From Pegoplata infirma (taxonomy: Eukaryota > Arthropoda > Insecta > Diptera > Anthomyiidae), in NCBI GenBank assembly GCA_963921195.1, contig OY992536.1, positions 322,727,038 through 322,791,037 on the forward strand: a stretch of DNA of 64,000 nucleotides. The letters run 5' to 3'. This document shows, one piece after another, positions 11,729-22,489 of the stretch (position 1 is its first letter; each line of letters begins with the position of its first letter). Under the pieces are notes generated by a model. That model worked only from the letters and a program-made list of their open reading frames with translations. It searched no databases and had not been told where the DNA came from. The position numbers and the translations under genes were made by a program.

Positions 11729-12250
11729 CACTGAAAAAAACAGCCTGTTTTTTGTTGTTTTGTCCAATAAAAAAGTATTTTACAACATAAAAGAAAAAAA
11801 AATGTCAATATGAAAGGTTATTATGTGAGAAACGAACCACTTTAATTTTTTTTTAATTTTGGTTCAAAATTACGCCCTCTATTGTAAAAAAAGAATTAAA
11901 AAAATCAATTACTAAATACACCGACTCAATTGCTTTAGTATTTGAATTTCCTCCAAGCACGAAAATTGTAATATTGATTACTCAAGTAATTGGTCCAATT
12001 ACTAAAGTAATTAGTTTAATTATTTTAGCAATTAATTGAGTAATCTTTATTACAATTTTAGTGCTTGGAGGAAATTCAAATACTAAAGTAATTGAATTGG
12101 TGTATTTAGTAATTAATTTTTTTTTTTAATTTTTTTCCAATAGAGGGCGTAATTTTGAACCAAAATGAAAAAAATTTAAAGTTTTTCTTTTCTGTTATAG
12201 AATATTTTTTTATTGGACAAAATAACAAAAAACAGACTGTTTTTTCTGTG
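11729..12250. mobile_element. Palindromic MITE with CACTG/CACAG ends
   Basis: Almost the whole 522 bp folds on itself. The left end is CACTGAAAAAAACAGCCTG and the right end, read inward, is CACAGAAAAAACAGTCTG. Shared inner landmarks are 'acgccctctattg', 'aatacacc' and 'gaatttcctccaagcac'. The flanks are AATT on both sides, a possible 4-bp duplication. Non-coding. The superfamily cannot be assigned from the ends. Confidence 0.8.
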
Positions 12251-13925
12251 AATTAAAAAAAAATTATTTGTAAAATTTACAATGCAATTTTCTTTTTTTT
12301 GGCAAATTTAGGTAAAATTGAAGCAAAATGGTCGATATATCGATTAATAGCTTCTAACGTGATAATCTGATTGAAAAATGTTCTATGTGGGGTTGATAGA
12401 TCATTAAATCACCTTAAATTTAAACCCCAAAACAATGAAATCGATTAATGCTTTCCGGAGATTTAAGTAAAACTAATTTATTAAGAAGATGAAAATTTGA
12501 AAATTTAGCGATATCTCAAAAACTGATCCACTTTAAAATTTTTTAAGTTAATTTACGGATTCAGCGTAAGATTTTACATAAAAAATAAACGCAAAATGTC
12601 GTGGATCGCAAATTTTTTTTAATTTTAAACTGATGTTATCACTTATTTTTTAACGTTTAAAAATTAAAATCGACTTTTTGAAAAAGTCCAAAACCCTCGA
12701 TTTTTTTAACTCTAAAATAATAATTATACCCTAAATTACGGAACCATAATCCAAAAAAATTAAGTTGTTGGATATCGACCGCATCTCTACTTACAATTAG
12801 ATTTATTTATTTGGATGCAGAAATACGTATCACGAAATTTCGGGATAATCGGACGTAGTTTTAAATTCAAAACGAATTACCCGAGGAAAATATATCTTTT
12901 TAAAAAAATGTTCCGACATTTTAAGTTAAGTTTGAATTCAAGTGGTTACAGAATTATGATTTGGAGTAAAATACCTCTCTAATAAGGTACTAAAAACCAA
13001 TATCTGTTGAAAATCAGCCAAGTTATTACAACTTCCCCAGGCATTTATCGTGTGTCATACCATTTCATTAAGGAATACGAGTCCCATTTTTGAAATTTAT
13101 TGAAATTATCTACTGTAATAACATTTTTTTATTCTTCATGTTTCAGTGTAATATATTTTTTTGATTTTTCCAAATTTAAAAAATTAAAATGCACATTTCA
13201 AAAACAGTCTTGAAAAATGCAGGCATTTTTAGCATTTACTTAAAATATGTTAGCATAACGCAATATGAAAAATACTTGTCATCTAATTTCATTTTAACTT
13301 GAAGAATAAAAAAATGTTTTACAGTAAAAAAATTTCAACAAATTTCACAAATCGGATGTGTTCCTTAATCAAGTGGTCTGCCACACGTTACATGCCTTGG
13401 AAAGTTGTAAAAACTTGGCTGATTTTAGACCGATTTTGGTTTGTATTGCCTTTTTAGAGAAACATTTTACTCCAAATTACAATTCTGTAACTATTTAAAT
13501 TCAAACCTTACTTAAAATACAAAAAAAAAAAATTAGAAAACAGAAAAAATATGCATATTTTCTCTTGTAATCCGAAGGTTTCAAACTTTTCAAAAATTCG
13601 ATTTTAATTTTTAAACGTTAAAAAATTAGTGATAGTTACTTCGAATAATTTTTTGATATTTTTTTTTTCTAAAATTATTTTTAAATACCAACAAAATGTT
13701 GTACAACTTTTTTTACTGATCAAAATTAATTAAAAATTCAAATTTCTTAATTTTTTTTGAAAAATGCCATTTTGAAAAACTGATTACTAAACACCAACTT
13801 AAAATAAAAGGCCGAAAATTGGTGTGCAATTTCCATTTAATACGTACTACAACATATCCAAAAATAAAAGTAATCGAAGGGGGTTGGTCCGAAAGTGTGC
13901 GATTTGTGGAATGCCCCATATACAA

Positions 13926-14229
13926 ACATAGATTAAGACATCATGACTTGTTTTCGATCACAATGAGGACAAGTGAATGAAGTATGTGTATGTGTCGCTA
14001 TTCAAATGAGACAAAATTCTTGATAAAAATTTACATAAAAGCATACATTTTGCTAATAATTTTCCAACAACAACACATAGAAAATGCGACAATAATAAAT
14101 TGTACATGTCATCCACCAAATTCACCTACCTCCTCCATCTGCTCCTTCAATGGATTTCCTTTATACACTTTAACAAAAAAAAAAAAACTTAAAGACTGGC
14201 ACGTTTCCTAAAGTATTAAAGAAGTTGTT
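13926..14229. other. Gene-free stretch
   Basis: AT-rich sequence with no domain in any frame; the 75-codon frame at 13984-14211 is unremarkable. Confidence 0.5.
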
Positions 14230-15740
14230 AATAAATCCGGTAGGTTAGCGGTTTTATAGGAGGTATAAAAAAGGTTTTGTAGCAAGTACAAAATGAAAAT
14301 CAGGCGGTTGAACCTCGGGCTAGTGAACCAAGGGTCAGTATGTAACCTCCGCGGATTCTTTGCTGAATGCAAAGGACGTAGCGGTTGTTGCTTACGCGGA
14401 CGATCTAGATAGATCTGGTCGTTTAGATTGTCATGTAAATATTTGGACACAATACCGAATATCTTTGACGATTCATTGGGATTTTTGTCATCACGGGCTA
14501 GGAGTTGTGGTTCAAATGTGAACGCAACAAAAACTGATTTGGTTATTTTTACAAGAAAACGAAAACTTTAAAGTTTTAGTACTCCAAAATCGATGGAGTG
14601 GCGCTGGTTTTATAACAATTAGTCAAAGTCTTATGAGTTAGACTAGAAAAGTGGGGTATGAAATTCAAAGTTGTTCACTGGCTGTTTGACCTGTTGCAAC
14701 TTATGTATGGCTGCCATGTTTGGTGTCCAATAGTTCAGGTAGGGTTACATGCGAACAAATGTACTAACGTAAACAGAGCTGCTTTATTAAGATTAACAGT
14801 TGCAATTTCTTCAACCTCTCTCACATACCTAGAGAAACGTTAAGGTACGCCTTTGGACCTCCATGCCTTTTCACCTCCATGTTACGGAGACAGCGACCAC
14901 AACACTTACCATTGCATCAACTAGGGTGATTACGAAATCGAACAGTTCGGCATACTGGGATTCTGAGATGTTTTATAACTAATCTTAACACAGACTATTA
15001 CACTCCGGTAAACATAGTCAAAGGGAAACTAAGCTTAGTGATTCCATCACTTCATGATTGGATAATGTTGATTTTTTTAGATAAACGTCTCCAAGGATGG
15101 TTAAAAAACCGAGGCAGATACAGGAAGTGGTGTACACGGCTCGGAGCTAGGAATCTTATCGTTTGGCGAATGATTGCAGCATCTTTCACGCGGAGATCTA
15201 TGCGACAGCCATGATTACTGAGCTAATCTCGATGAGGACAATATTCTGCAGCTATATTGACTGTCAAATGACAGCAGAGGATAATGCTATGAGACGAAAA
15301 ATCGCAAGGTAACAACAAAATTCTTCTGGGCAGAAGGCAGCTAAGCTCGGTAATAAACCTTATCACAGGTCATTAAAAACTCGCAAAATACATGGAAAGA
15401 ATCTGGGTAATGTCAAACGTCACTTGCAGATAGTGCAATTAATCTGATGGGGACACACACATGAATGCCCTGCATTATCATTAAGGAGATGTAAATGTTT
15501 CGGTTCTTATCTTTTTCAGGATCTTCAGGACCTATGAGGTATAAACCCTTGGCTAGTAATCTCATTTATTATAGCATCGAACTGGGAAACGTAAAAATAC
15601 GTTTTTGGAGTAACAATAATTGTAAGTTGAATGAGGAAAAGGAAGGAAAAGGAATAATAATGGACCTATGAATGTCATTCCTAATACTTTTTGTTTTTGG
15701 GATTGGCGTCATACTCCTTAACCTAGCCCAACCATCCCTA
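14230..15740 (+). pseudogene. Decayed non-LTR retrotransposon ORF2 (RT, RNase H, C-terminus)
   Basis: Pieces of one polyprotein appear in order but in several frames. The RT catalytic motif AVVAYADDL is near 14375-14410. The RT thumb region KVVHWLF...YGCHVWCP lies at 14660-14740. An RNase H start (VFTDASKDG followed by GSGVHGSELG) is near 15065-15160, and the C-terminal ECPALSLRRCK zinc-knuckle tail near 15460. Stops and frameshifts abound. The 3' end is near 15715-15735 with a degenerate CCTTAACCTAGCCCAACC tail. RNase H after RT fits the I/LOA/R1 groups of insect elements; exact clade not assigned. Confidence 0.75.
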
Positions 15741-15999
15741 TTAACGTTGATCGAAATGGAAGTTGAAATTTGAAGGAGAAAAACTTCAGTGTAGGTGACT
15801 GCGGTAACGGTGGAGTTTCTTTATACGGTTCGCCAGCGGTCACTTACTGACGTGGTAAAGACGTTACACGGTGATTAAATTGAAAAAAAAAAAAACGTAA
15901 AAGTCAAACTCGAACTCGAAGACAATATTGAATCTGACTCGGGAGAAGTCAGCACTTTTAATAGTACTCCTCCAAAGGGGAAGAAATTTGCCTCCCTAG
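15741..15999. other. Short gap between two retroelement remnants
   Basis: No recognisable feature. The 61-codon minus frame 15875-16060 runs into the next retroelement and is unsupported. Confidence 0.4.
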
Positions 16000-16870
16000 A
16001 TCCCATTTGAAGCAAGTCTATGACCAGAAAGTGCAGGGAAATGACAGGTATAGTGATCAATAGTTTTCAACTCCACTTCATCTATGCAACTCCGCAATTA
16101 CAGCAACACACTTCGAAATCCTTCCATTTGGAAGCGATATAAGCTCACTTGTCAGCTAATATTTATTTAACAGAAGGCAAAATCAGGTCCATCCATGTGC
16201 CAATTTTTGATTAGTCTCCGTAGCGGAAGCAAGTGGTAGAATTTGCTTGCAAGTTTCTACACCATTTACAGATGTAATTCGTAAATGATCAATTGTAATT
16301 CGAAGATTCCATTTATAGTTCGAAGACTCCATTTGTAGTTCGAAGATTTCATTTGTAATTCGAATACTCCAATTGTAATTCGAAGATTCCAATTGTAATT
16401 CGAAGATTCCAATTATAATTCGTAAAATTTCAATTGTAATTCAATTGCAATTCGTAAAATATCAATTGTAATTCAAAAAAGATTAATTGTAATTTGTTAA
16501 AGATCAATTGTAATTCCAAAAAGATCAATTGTAATTCGAAAAAGATCAATTGTAATTCGAAAAAGATCAATTGTAATTCGTAAAACATCAATTGTAATTC
16601 GAAAAGGATCAATTGTAACATGTAAAAGATCAAAAATCACTCTCGCGGCAATATCTACCTGGGACACACATGGCACATATGACAACTGTTTGCACATCTC
16701 ATCGTGCCTCAGTTAAGGGCACGATGAGATTGTTTTTAGAAACATTGACTAAGGATTGATTTTCAGAAACTAACTGCGGTTGTTGATACGACATTGGATC
16801 TCAACAAGTCAGCCACTTCCTTAATTGCTAATATCTCTGCCTTTTAACCACTGCAATAGTTTTGGCAATT
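16000..16870 (-). pseudogene. Decayed non-LTR ORF2 fragment, family A, split by a minisatellite
   Basis: The minus strand has the C-terminal region at 16000-16260, matching 40025-40375 and 53335-53660. The RNase H portion is at 16640-16870 ('gttgactgcggttgt'-like box). The coding sequence between them is replaced by a 21-bp tandem array. Frames are broken throughout, so nothing can be expressed. Confidence 0.65.
16270..16635. repeat. 21-bp minisatellite
   Basis: About 17 units of a 21-bp repeat with consensus GATCAATTGTAATTCGAAAAA. Left-hand units are diverged ('gaagattccatttgtaattc') and right-hand units nearly identical. 21 bp is a multiple of three, giving spurious minus frames (FELQLIF repeats). 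Confidence 0.95.
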
Positions 16871-17059
16871 TTCTGTGTAATTTGTTTAATTAGTTTTGCT
16901 TCGACTAGTAAACATGCATCTAGGATCTACTACATAGAAATCTACTTACCCAAGACTCTCAAAAATGCTTAAAGGAGAAGCAACGCCACACTTGATGTAA
17001 AGATCCCAATCGTTGATCAGCCGGAAGTCGATGTACGCCTTTTACAAGTTCAGAATTCT

Positions 17060-17302
17060 GGGGGGTAATTGTGTATTTCGATTCGAAAAGAGAAGCTATT
17101 CGAACGACATTTTTGGTTCCAATTTAAAGTACCTAAAATAATTTTTATTCGAGCGAAAATTTTTTGGCATATTAATGCTTATTCTTTAATTCTAAAAATA
17201 AACAAAAAAATATTTTTCTCATAGCGAGTTTCATTTTACAAAGGATCAAAATTTTCCGAATTCGAACAGTTTCTTTCGAATCGAATTACACAATTACCCC
17301 CC
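17060..17302. mobile_element. MITE with GGGGGGTAATTGTGTA ends
   Basis: Inverted ends GGGGGGTAATTGTGTATTTC and, from the right, GGGGGGTAATTGTGTAATTC are followed by 'gattcgaaa'. It is 243 bp and non-coding. No clean target duplication is visible, so the superfamily is open; the G-rich ends resemble some hAT elements. Confidence 0.8.
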
Positions 17303-17439
17303 TGAACTGCCAACAAGTGTTTGGAAAATTCTGCATGTTGCTAAATTAATAAGAAGTAGATGAATTGTTGTATCCGCGCTATGGTATTATGTGGATGGGT
17401 GAGTAGGTGTTTCTCCGGTTAAAGAAACTTTAACTAAAA

Positions 17440-17830
17440 GAACCCAACCATAATATCTTTGATAAGGTTGCGGGTGATCTAGCTGCTGTTACTATGGCCG
17501 CAGCGATGCATGTGACCCAATACAGAATATATCTTACAAAACTTTTGTTGTCACTTAGTAATGACAGCAGACTTCTGGTGGGAGTAATAACAGATCATTG
17601 TTAGGGCGGTGACATGGTACACGGATGATTTACATTGACAATATAAAGACGGTGGAGTGCATAGTTTGGCACTGTCCTGCGCACTCACGCTGCAAACTGG
17701 AGACCTTACGTTTTGAAATAAAGAATTTATCCTATGACTATGAAATTCCTAGAGAAACTTTTCTGTCGTTACTTTGAAATGAGACTGACAAGCTGCTAAC
17801 GCTAAGGGGCTGAACAGATCTATGAGGGGC
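17440..17830 (+). pseudogene. Decayed non-LTR C-terminal fragment
   Basis: The plus strand contains LLVGVITDHC near 17570-17600, equivalent to the 'LVGLLTGHCLLG' block that follows RNase H in insect non-LTR elements. Broken zinc-knuckle sequence (VWHCPAHS-like) is near 17660-17690. It may be part of the same copy as 14230-15740 or a separate insertion. Confidence 0.5.
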
Positions 17831-19248
17831 CATTAGTTAGTCAAGTAAACTTAACATATTGCAATAGGTAAGGTTCTTAGATTCTGAAAAAAGATTTCTG
17901 AGGATGGATCAGATTTTTTAAAATTATATTTCTCTTATTCGCGAACAGTTTTCTTTTAGAAAACTTTGTAAGTTAAACTAACAAATTTTTTTGAGTGTAC
18001 AAGTACCTTACTTAATATAGTAGAGGTTTTTGTTGCCTGATTTTTGGTCAGAAACATGCTAGTGGATGAATGTTTAACTTAATAGCAAATTTTCTCACTC
18101 ACTTATATAGGCGCTACGACAAATAAAATTTTGAAACCTTAATACATACATTTTACCATTTTAATGCAGAAATTGATGAGGAGGACAATGATGACGGTCA
18201 AATTGGAATTGTTTCTTCCTCTACACTAATGTTGATGTTGTTGTTGCTGTAGTCATATTGTATATATGATTGTATTTGAACGACCAAAACCAACAATCGA
18301 ACGAGCGTCTGCCAAGTTATGGCTAGAGTTTATTGTCTCATTGCATTGTTTTTGGTGCTGGGCAACAAAAACAACAAGAACAGAAATGTTTCTTAGAGCT
18401 TTAAAGCCAAATCTGTTGATCATTTGTTTAAATATGCGGTAAAAAGACAAGTCTAAACATTCAAAAAAAAAAAAAAACATTGCACGTTTAACAATTCAAT
18501 TTATTTTGTTGCTGCAGCATCAAAAAGTTTAACGAACATAAAATTGCGAGAATTTTGAAATTTCTTTAGAAACAAACAAGAGACACGACAATATTATGGT
18601 TGGTTGGCATACACACACACACAGCTAACTAGTTGTCCACGATCATCATCATCATCGTCATACCTTAACTGAATTCAATACTTTCCTTACTCCAACCATT
18701 CCAAGATTCTTAAAGAATCATTCAGTCAAGCTCAGCAACTAACCAGCCATTCGACCAACAACCAACCAACCAACCAAGCATTGTAAACAATTTAGCATAA
18801 ACAACAACAAGAAAAATTTTAAATTAAAATTTTTGAAATTTTCAATAAACACAATTTTGTATTCATATAAAATGTTTTGATTGTATGTCTTCTGCATGTC
18901 TTTGTGTGTGTTTCTCTGTACAAATAACACAAAATTCAGCCACTAAAATGTGGTCTAAACAATGGCTTAACCACAACCAAACAATTCTCAGTCACTCAGT
19001 CAGTCAAGCAAACCACAATTGAAATAAGAACATTTTTAGGAATTGTCATAAGGTCCTCCTGCCTTTGCTAAATGCATTGAAGAAGATCTCATATTAAAAC
19101 AATGCCCGAATGATCTTTATGATGTATGATTTTCCTACGAATTTAATGCATAAAAGAACTATTTTGAATACAAAAGATTTAAATTATAAACAAATCATTC
19201 CAGCGCCTTAAATTTTATTGTTAGAAATTCCTTTTTGAGCATATTAGT
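17831..19248. other. Gene-free, intron-like stretch with simple repeats
   Basis: No coding signal. It includes (AC)n at 18609-18622, (ATC)n at 18639-18656 and CCAA repeats at 18758-18779. The frames at 18253-18480 and 18739-18930 are low-complexity. Confidence 0.6.
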
Positions 19249-20128
19249 TTTTATACCCTCCACTCTAGTGATAGAGGGTATATATAAGTTGTCATTCCGT
19301 TTGTAACACCTCGAAATATTGGTCTAGGACCCCATAAAGTATATATATTCATGATCCTCGATCGATTTTAAGACGATCTAGCGATGTCCGTCCGTCCGTC
19401 CGTCCGTCCGTCCGTCCGTCTGTCCGTCTGTCTGTCTGTCTGTTGAAAAACACGCTAACTTTTGAAAGACTTAACGGAGGCTCCTGAAGTTTGGCATATA
19501 TGTTGGGCATTTACCTGGTCAGGTTGGTATTGCAATCCAGCGAAATCGGTCAAGTGGTTCAAAAGTTATGAGCAAAAGACTGAATTTCGCAAGGGTTTTT
19601 CGTGAATTTTTGAGATAAAACGCACTATAATTTTCGAAAAGCAATTGTGAGGATGCTGAAGCTTAGCATATATCTTTGGCGTTCCTCCAGCCTCGTTCGT
19701 ATTGAATTTCAGCCAAATCGGTCTATTGGTTCAAAAGTTATTAGCAAAACCGTGAATTTCAGATTAGCTTCACCTAAAATTCAAGTGTTGAAAACCCGTT
19801 AAACCTGTTTTAAAAACATTGGTAAGTCACAAAAATATTTTACAACGTATTTTTGTCACTCAAAAATATTTTTATAGCAAAACAAAAAAAAAATACACCC
19901 AAAAAAAAATTTACACTCAAAAAAAAATTTTACACTCAAAAAAAAAATTAGTAAATAATTTTTTTTTTTTCAAAAATTACTAAAAAAAAAAATTTTAAAC
20001 AAAATAAAATATTTCTAATCAAAACTGTTATTTTTTCACGTTAGAAAATTTATTATCACTTAAAATGGGCATTGTGGAGGGTATTCATAGATTCGGCCAA
20101 GTCGAATTTAACTTTTCTACTTGTTTTT
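19249..20128 (-). mobile_element. INE-1/DINE-1-like element, family 2 copy B (complete)
   Basis: Read on the minus strand it starts 'aacaagtagaaaagttaaat' with a 'ttcgacttggccgaa' hairpin. It passes two diverged direct blocks ('cataacttttgaaccac'), a GTCY core at 19384-19444 (GTCC units, then GTCT), then 'atatatactttatggggtc'. It ends in the 'taccctc' hairpin and TATAAAAA. About 880 bp, non-coding. Confidence 0.82.
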
Positions 20129-20341
20129 ATTAGAGAATTAAACACGAATCAAATTAATTTTAAGTTTATACAGGATTCTCAGTTTTTTGTCAATACTCAG
20201 GGGATCCCCTTTACTAATCCAGCTCATTGTGTTCGTATTAGAAAATAGAACGATATGCCATTCATATATGTGTAATATCTTCGTAGAAGAACAAAAGGCT
20301 CCCATGTATACACTCTAATCAAAATTTGTTGAAATTTACAC

Positions 20342-20377
20342 AATTTATAGTAGGAATCTGGACTCCTACTATAAATT
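20342..20377. repeat. Hairpin, perfect 14-bp stem, 8-nt loop
   Basis: Arms AATTTATAGTAGGA and its reverse complement flank ATCTGGAC. Weaker symmetry extends outward ('tacactct' versus 'agagta...gtata'), suggesting the middle of a small palindromic element. Confidence 0.75.
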
Positions 20378-20416
20378 GGGTAACTTTACTCTGAATGTAT
20401 AAATTGAATAAATTTA

Positions 20417-20486
20417 CCACTAGTGGCATCAAACTCGCCACCTTCCGATTTGAAAGTACACTTCTTAACCACTACGCTACGGAAGC
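20417..20486 (-). repeat. tRNA-like sequence (SINE head or tRNA relic)
   Basis: On the minus strand it starts GCTTCCGTAGCGTAGTGGTT, a good match to the tRNA A box (TRGCNNARYNGG). A B-box-like GAGTTTGATGCC follows about 40 nt downstream. The 3' side does not pair with the GCTTCCG acceptor half, so it is not a functional tRNA. It is best read as a tRNA-derived SINE head or a relic. Confidence 0.45.
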
Positions 20487-20509
20487 TTATACATTTATTT
20501 GACATTTTA

Positions 20510-21160
20510 GGCTGCACTGAAAGCTCTAATAGCTTATGATGTGACATCCGGACTGGTCATGAACTGTATTGAGTCACGAATTAGGCGACATAACGATCTG
20601 ACACTCGAATGGATTCAGGGTCATGAGGTTTAAATCGCGGTGTTAGACGAACTTTCATCGGCCATTCGGGACATGCTAGGGAAAAACTCAAAATATGGAG
20701 CAATCTAAGTTCATAGAGCACTGGAACTTAAATCGGGGTGTTAGACGAACTTTCATTTGTCGGCCATCGGACATGCTAGGGAAAACCTCAAAATATGGAG
20801 CGAATCTAAGTTCATAGAGCACTGGAACATTTGGGCTGGCCATCGGTAGGCAAAGAGATTCACAACTCCAACCAGCTCGGTATCGAAACCATTACTGTCT
20901 TTGGACAAAAAAAGATCTCCGAATCCTTACGTCCTAAATAAATGGATATGGTTACCAACATAAAAAGAAAAATCTACACGAGCACGTGCAGATTCTGCGT
21001 GATAGAGGAGAAGACGGCAGAACATATACTTTGTGCATGCCCCAGACTGAGTAGTAGAAGACTTCAACATCTGGGGGACACTTACTATATCCGACTGACA
21101 TATGGAACTCTCTACCAAATAGGATTATCGGCTTTATTAAAACCCTGAATAGATCATGCT
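20510..21160 (+). pseudogene. Decayed non-LTR ORF2 C-terminal part (RNase H end, zinc knuckle)
   Basis: Plus-strand pieces: ALKALIAYDVTSGLV then LTLEWIQGHEV (end of RNase H) at about 20514-20630, and CRFCVIEEKTAEHILCAC then RLSSRRLQHLG at 20990-21080. The latter is a CX2C-X8-H-X4-C zinc-knuckle-like motif found at the C-terminus of many insect non-LTR ORF2 proteins. A ~100-bp segment is tandemly duplicated at 20628-20830. Multiple frameshifts. Confidence 0.7.
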
Positions 21161-21289
21161 CAATAGATCATTCTGGTCGCAGTGCACTTTAATCAAATCT
21201 AGGAAAATAGGTTATATGGAGGAGGATAGAGGGAATAGTGTTTGTGAACATCTATTTTAAGCTTTTCCAGGTCGTTGCGGGGAGTGAGT

Positions 21290-21871
21290 TCCACATATGA
21301 CTTGCCGATTTAACGGAGCCTTATGTCAAAATTTGTATAAAAAAGTTAAATTTAACGGCGAGTTATTTTATAGCGGAGCATTGAGTAATCCGGCCTTAGA
21401 AATTAATTTTCTCTGTAATGCGTTATGTTATTTGTTGGACATTCGACAACAAACGGATGTGATCTACAGGATTGACAAGTGTCACGAACATACGCCCGGG
21501 TCACAGGTATGAGTTCAGTCATCTCAGCAGCTTAACCGCTCTATACGAGGAATCAGAAACTTGATGTTCTAGGCATGAAACATAAACAACAAATGTCAAC
21601 AAAAAACGGCGCAAAAGAGAACGTTGAAACTCTGTTGACTAATTCGATTATCGTCGGAATGAGGGTTGTGCGTCATTGTTCTATGTATATAACCACGGTA
21701 AGTGTTGAGCCTGAGACGTGGGTGCATTCCCGTAGTACTCGAGTCTCCAGCAGATCACATCCGTTTGTTGTCGACTGTCGAAAGTCTCGAACAACGCAAT
21801 ACAGAGAAAATTCGAAACTGTAGGCGGTCGGATAAAGGCGGTTTAAAAAAGAAGAACATCAGACAGAGTGA
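21290..21871. other. Unassigned sequence with a 22-bp inverted repeat, up to the gap
   Basis: The base composition is more balanced than its surroundings. Exact 22-bp inverted copies beginning CGACAACAAACGG lie at 21444-21465 and 21752-21773. Frames at 21297-21512 (71 codons) and 21575-21823 have no recognisable domain. An 'acg|gtaagtg' donor-like site is at about 21698. It could be a mobile-element piece or a gene fragment cut by the gap. Confidence 0.35.
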
Positions 21872-22071
21872 NNNNNNNNNNNNNNNNNNNNNNNNNNNNN
21901 NNNNNNNNNNNNNNNNNNNNNNNNNNNNNNNNNNNNNNNNNNNNNNNNNNNNNNNNNNNNNNNNNNNNNNNNNNNNNNNNNNNNNNNNNNNNNNNNNNNN
22001 NNNNNNNNNNNNNNNNNNNNNNNNNNNNNNNNNNNNNNNNNNNNNNNNNNNNNNNNNNNNNNNNNNNNNNN
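21872..22071. other. Assembly gap (200 N)
   Basis: Exactly 200 undetermined bases, a round figure typical of a gap of unknown true size. Confidence 0.99.
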
Positions 22072-22489
22072 CCTCATAATGATTAAGAAAACAGGTAAAT
22101 AAGGTAAATACTTACAACCAAATACACAAATTGGTTAACTTCAATATTGTTTGTTACAGAGAAATAACAAGGAAAAAAATTAAATTATAAATTTATGTAC
22201 ATTTATTAGGGTGATACTTTGTTTTTTGAAGGCTCTGTGAACGATTTTTGTGCACTAGTGTTCCAATACAAAGTGTGAAGTAATGCAATTCACTGTACTC
22301 TATAGAAAATTCTCTTTAGCTTTTAAGGGGGGGGCACATTTTTTTGTATTCAGCATTTTTTCCCACATGCCTAGGCCGGATCATGCCGGACCGATTTGCA
22401 CCAATAATGAGACTATGTTTACCTTATACACTGACAATTAGCGACGTATCTAGGAATTAGTCAAGGGGGGGGGGGGGGTGCAACTCAAA
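22072..22489. other. Gene-free stretch ending in a poly-G run
   Basis: No coding signal. A run of about 14 G at 22466-22479 precedes the satellite. Confidence 0.6.

Larger units (their letters stand above)
8756..13915. mobile_element. Composite inverted-repeat block (old long-arm elements)
   Basis: The outer ends are similar and inverted: GGGACATTCCA at 8756 and GGGGCATTCCA read from 13915. Arm A occurs at 8756-9285, again in direct orientation at 10085-10290, and inverted at about 12262-12640; landmarks are 'atctccgga', 'cagattatcggctta' and 'gttagaagctatt'. A second inverted pair, about 12530-13110 with 13310-13700, shares 'aaaatcagccaagtt' and 'ttggagtaaaat'. Several younger elements sit inside. 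This is probably one or two non-autonomous elements with very long arms, later rearranged. The family and original boundaries are not certain. Confidence 0.55.

Noticed and set aside
16430..16697. FELQLIF and FRITIDL repeat frames
   Set aside because: Artefact of the 21-bp minisatellite.
20417..20486. Functional tRNA gene
   Set aside because: A and B boxes are recognisable but the acceptor and anticodon stems do not close.
21702..22086. Frames crossing the N block
   Set aside because: Made of undetermined bases.
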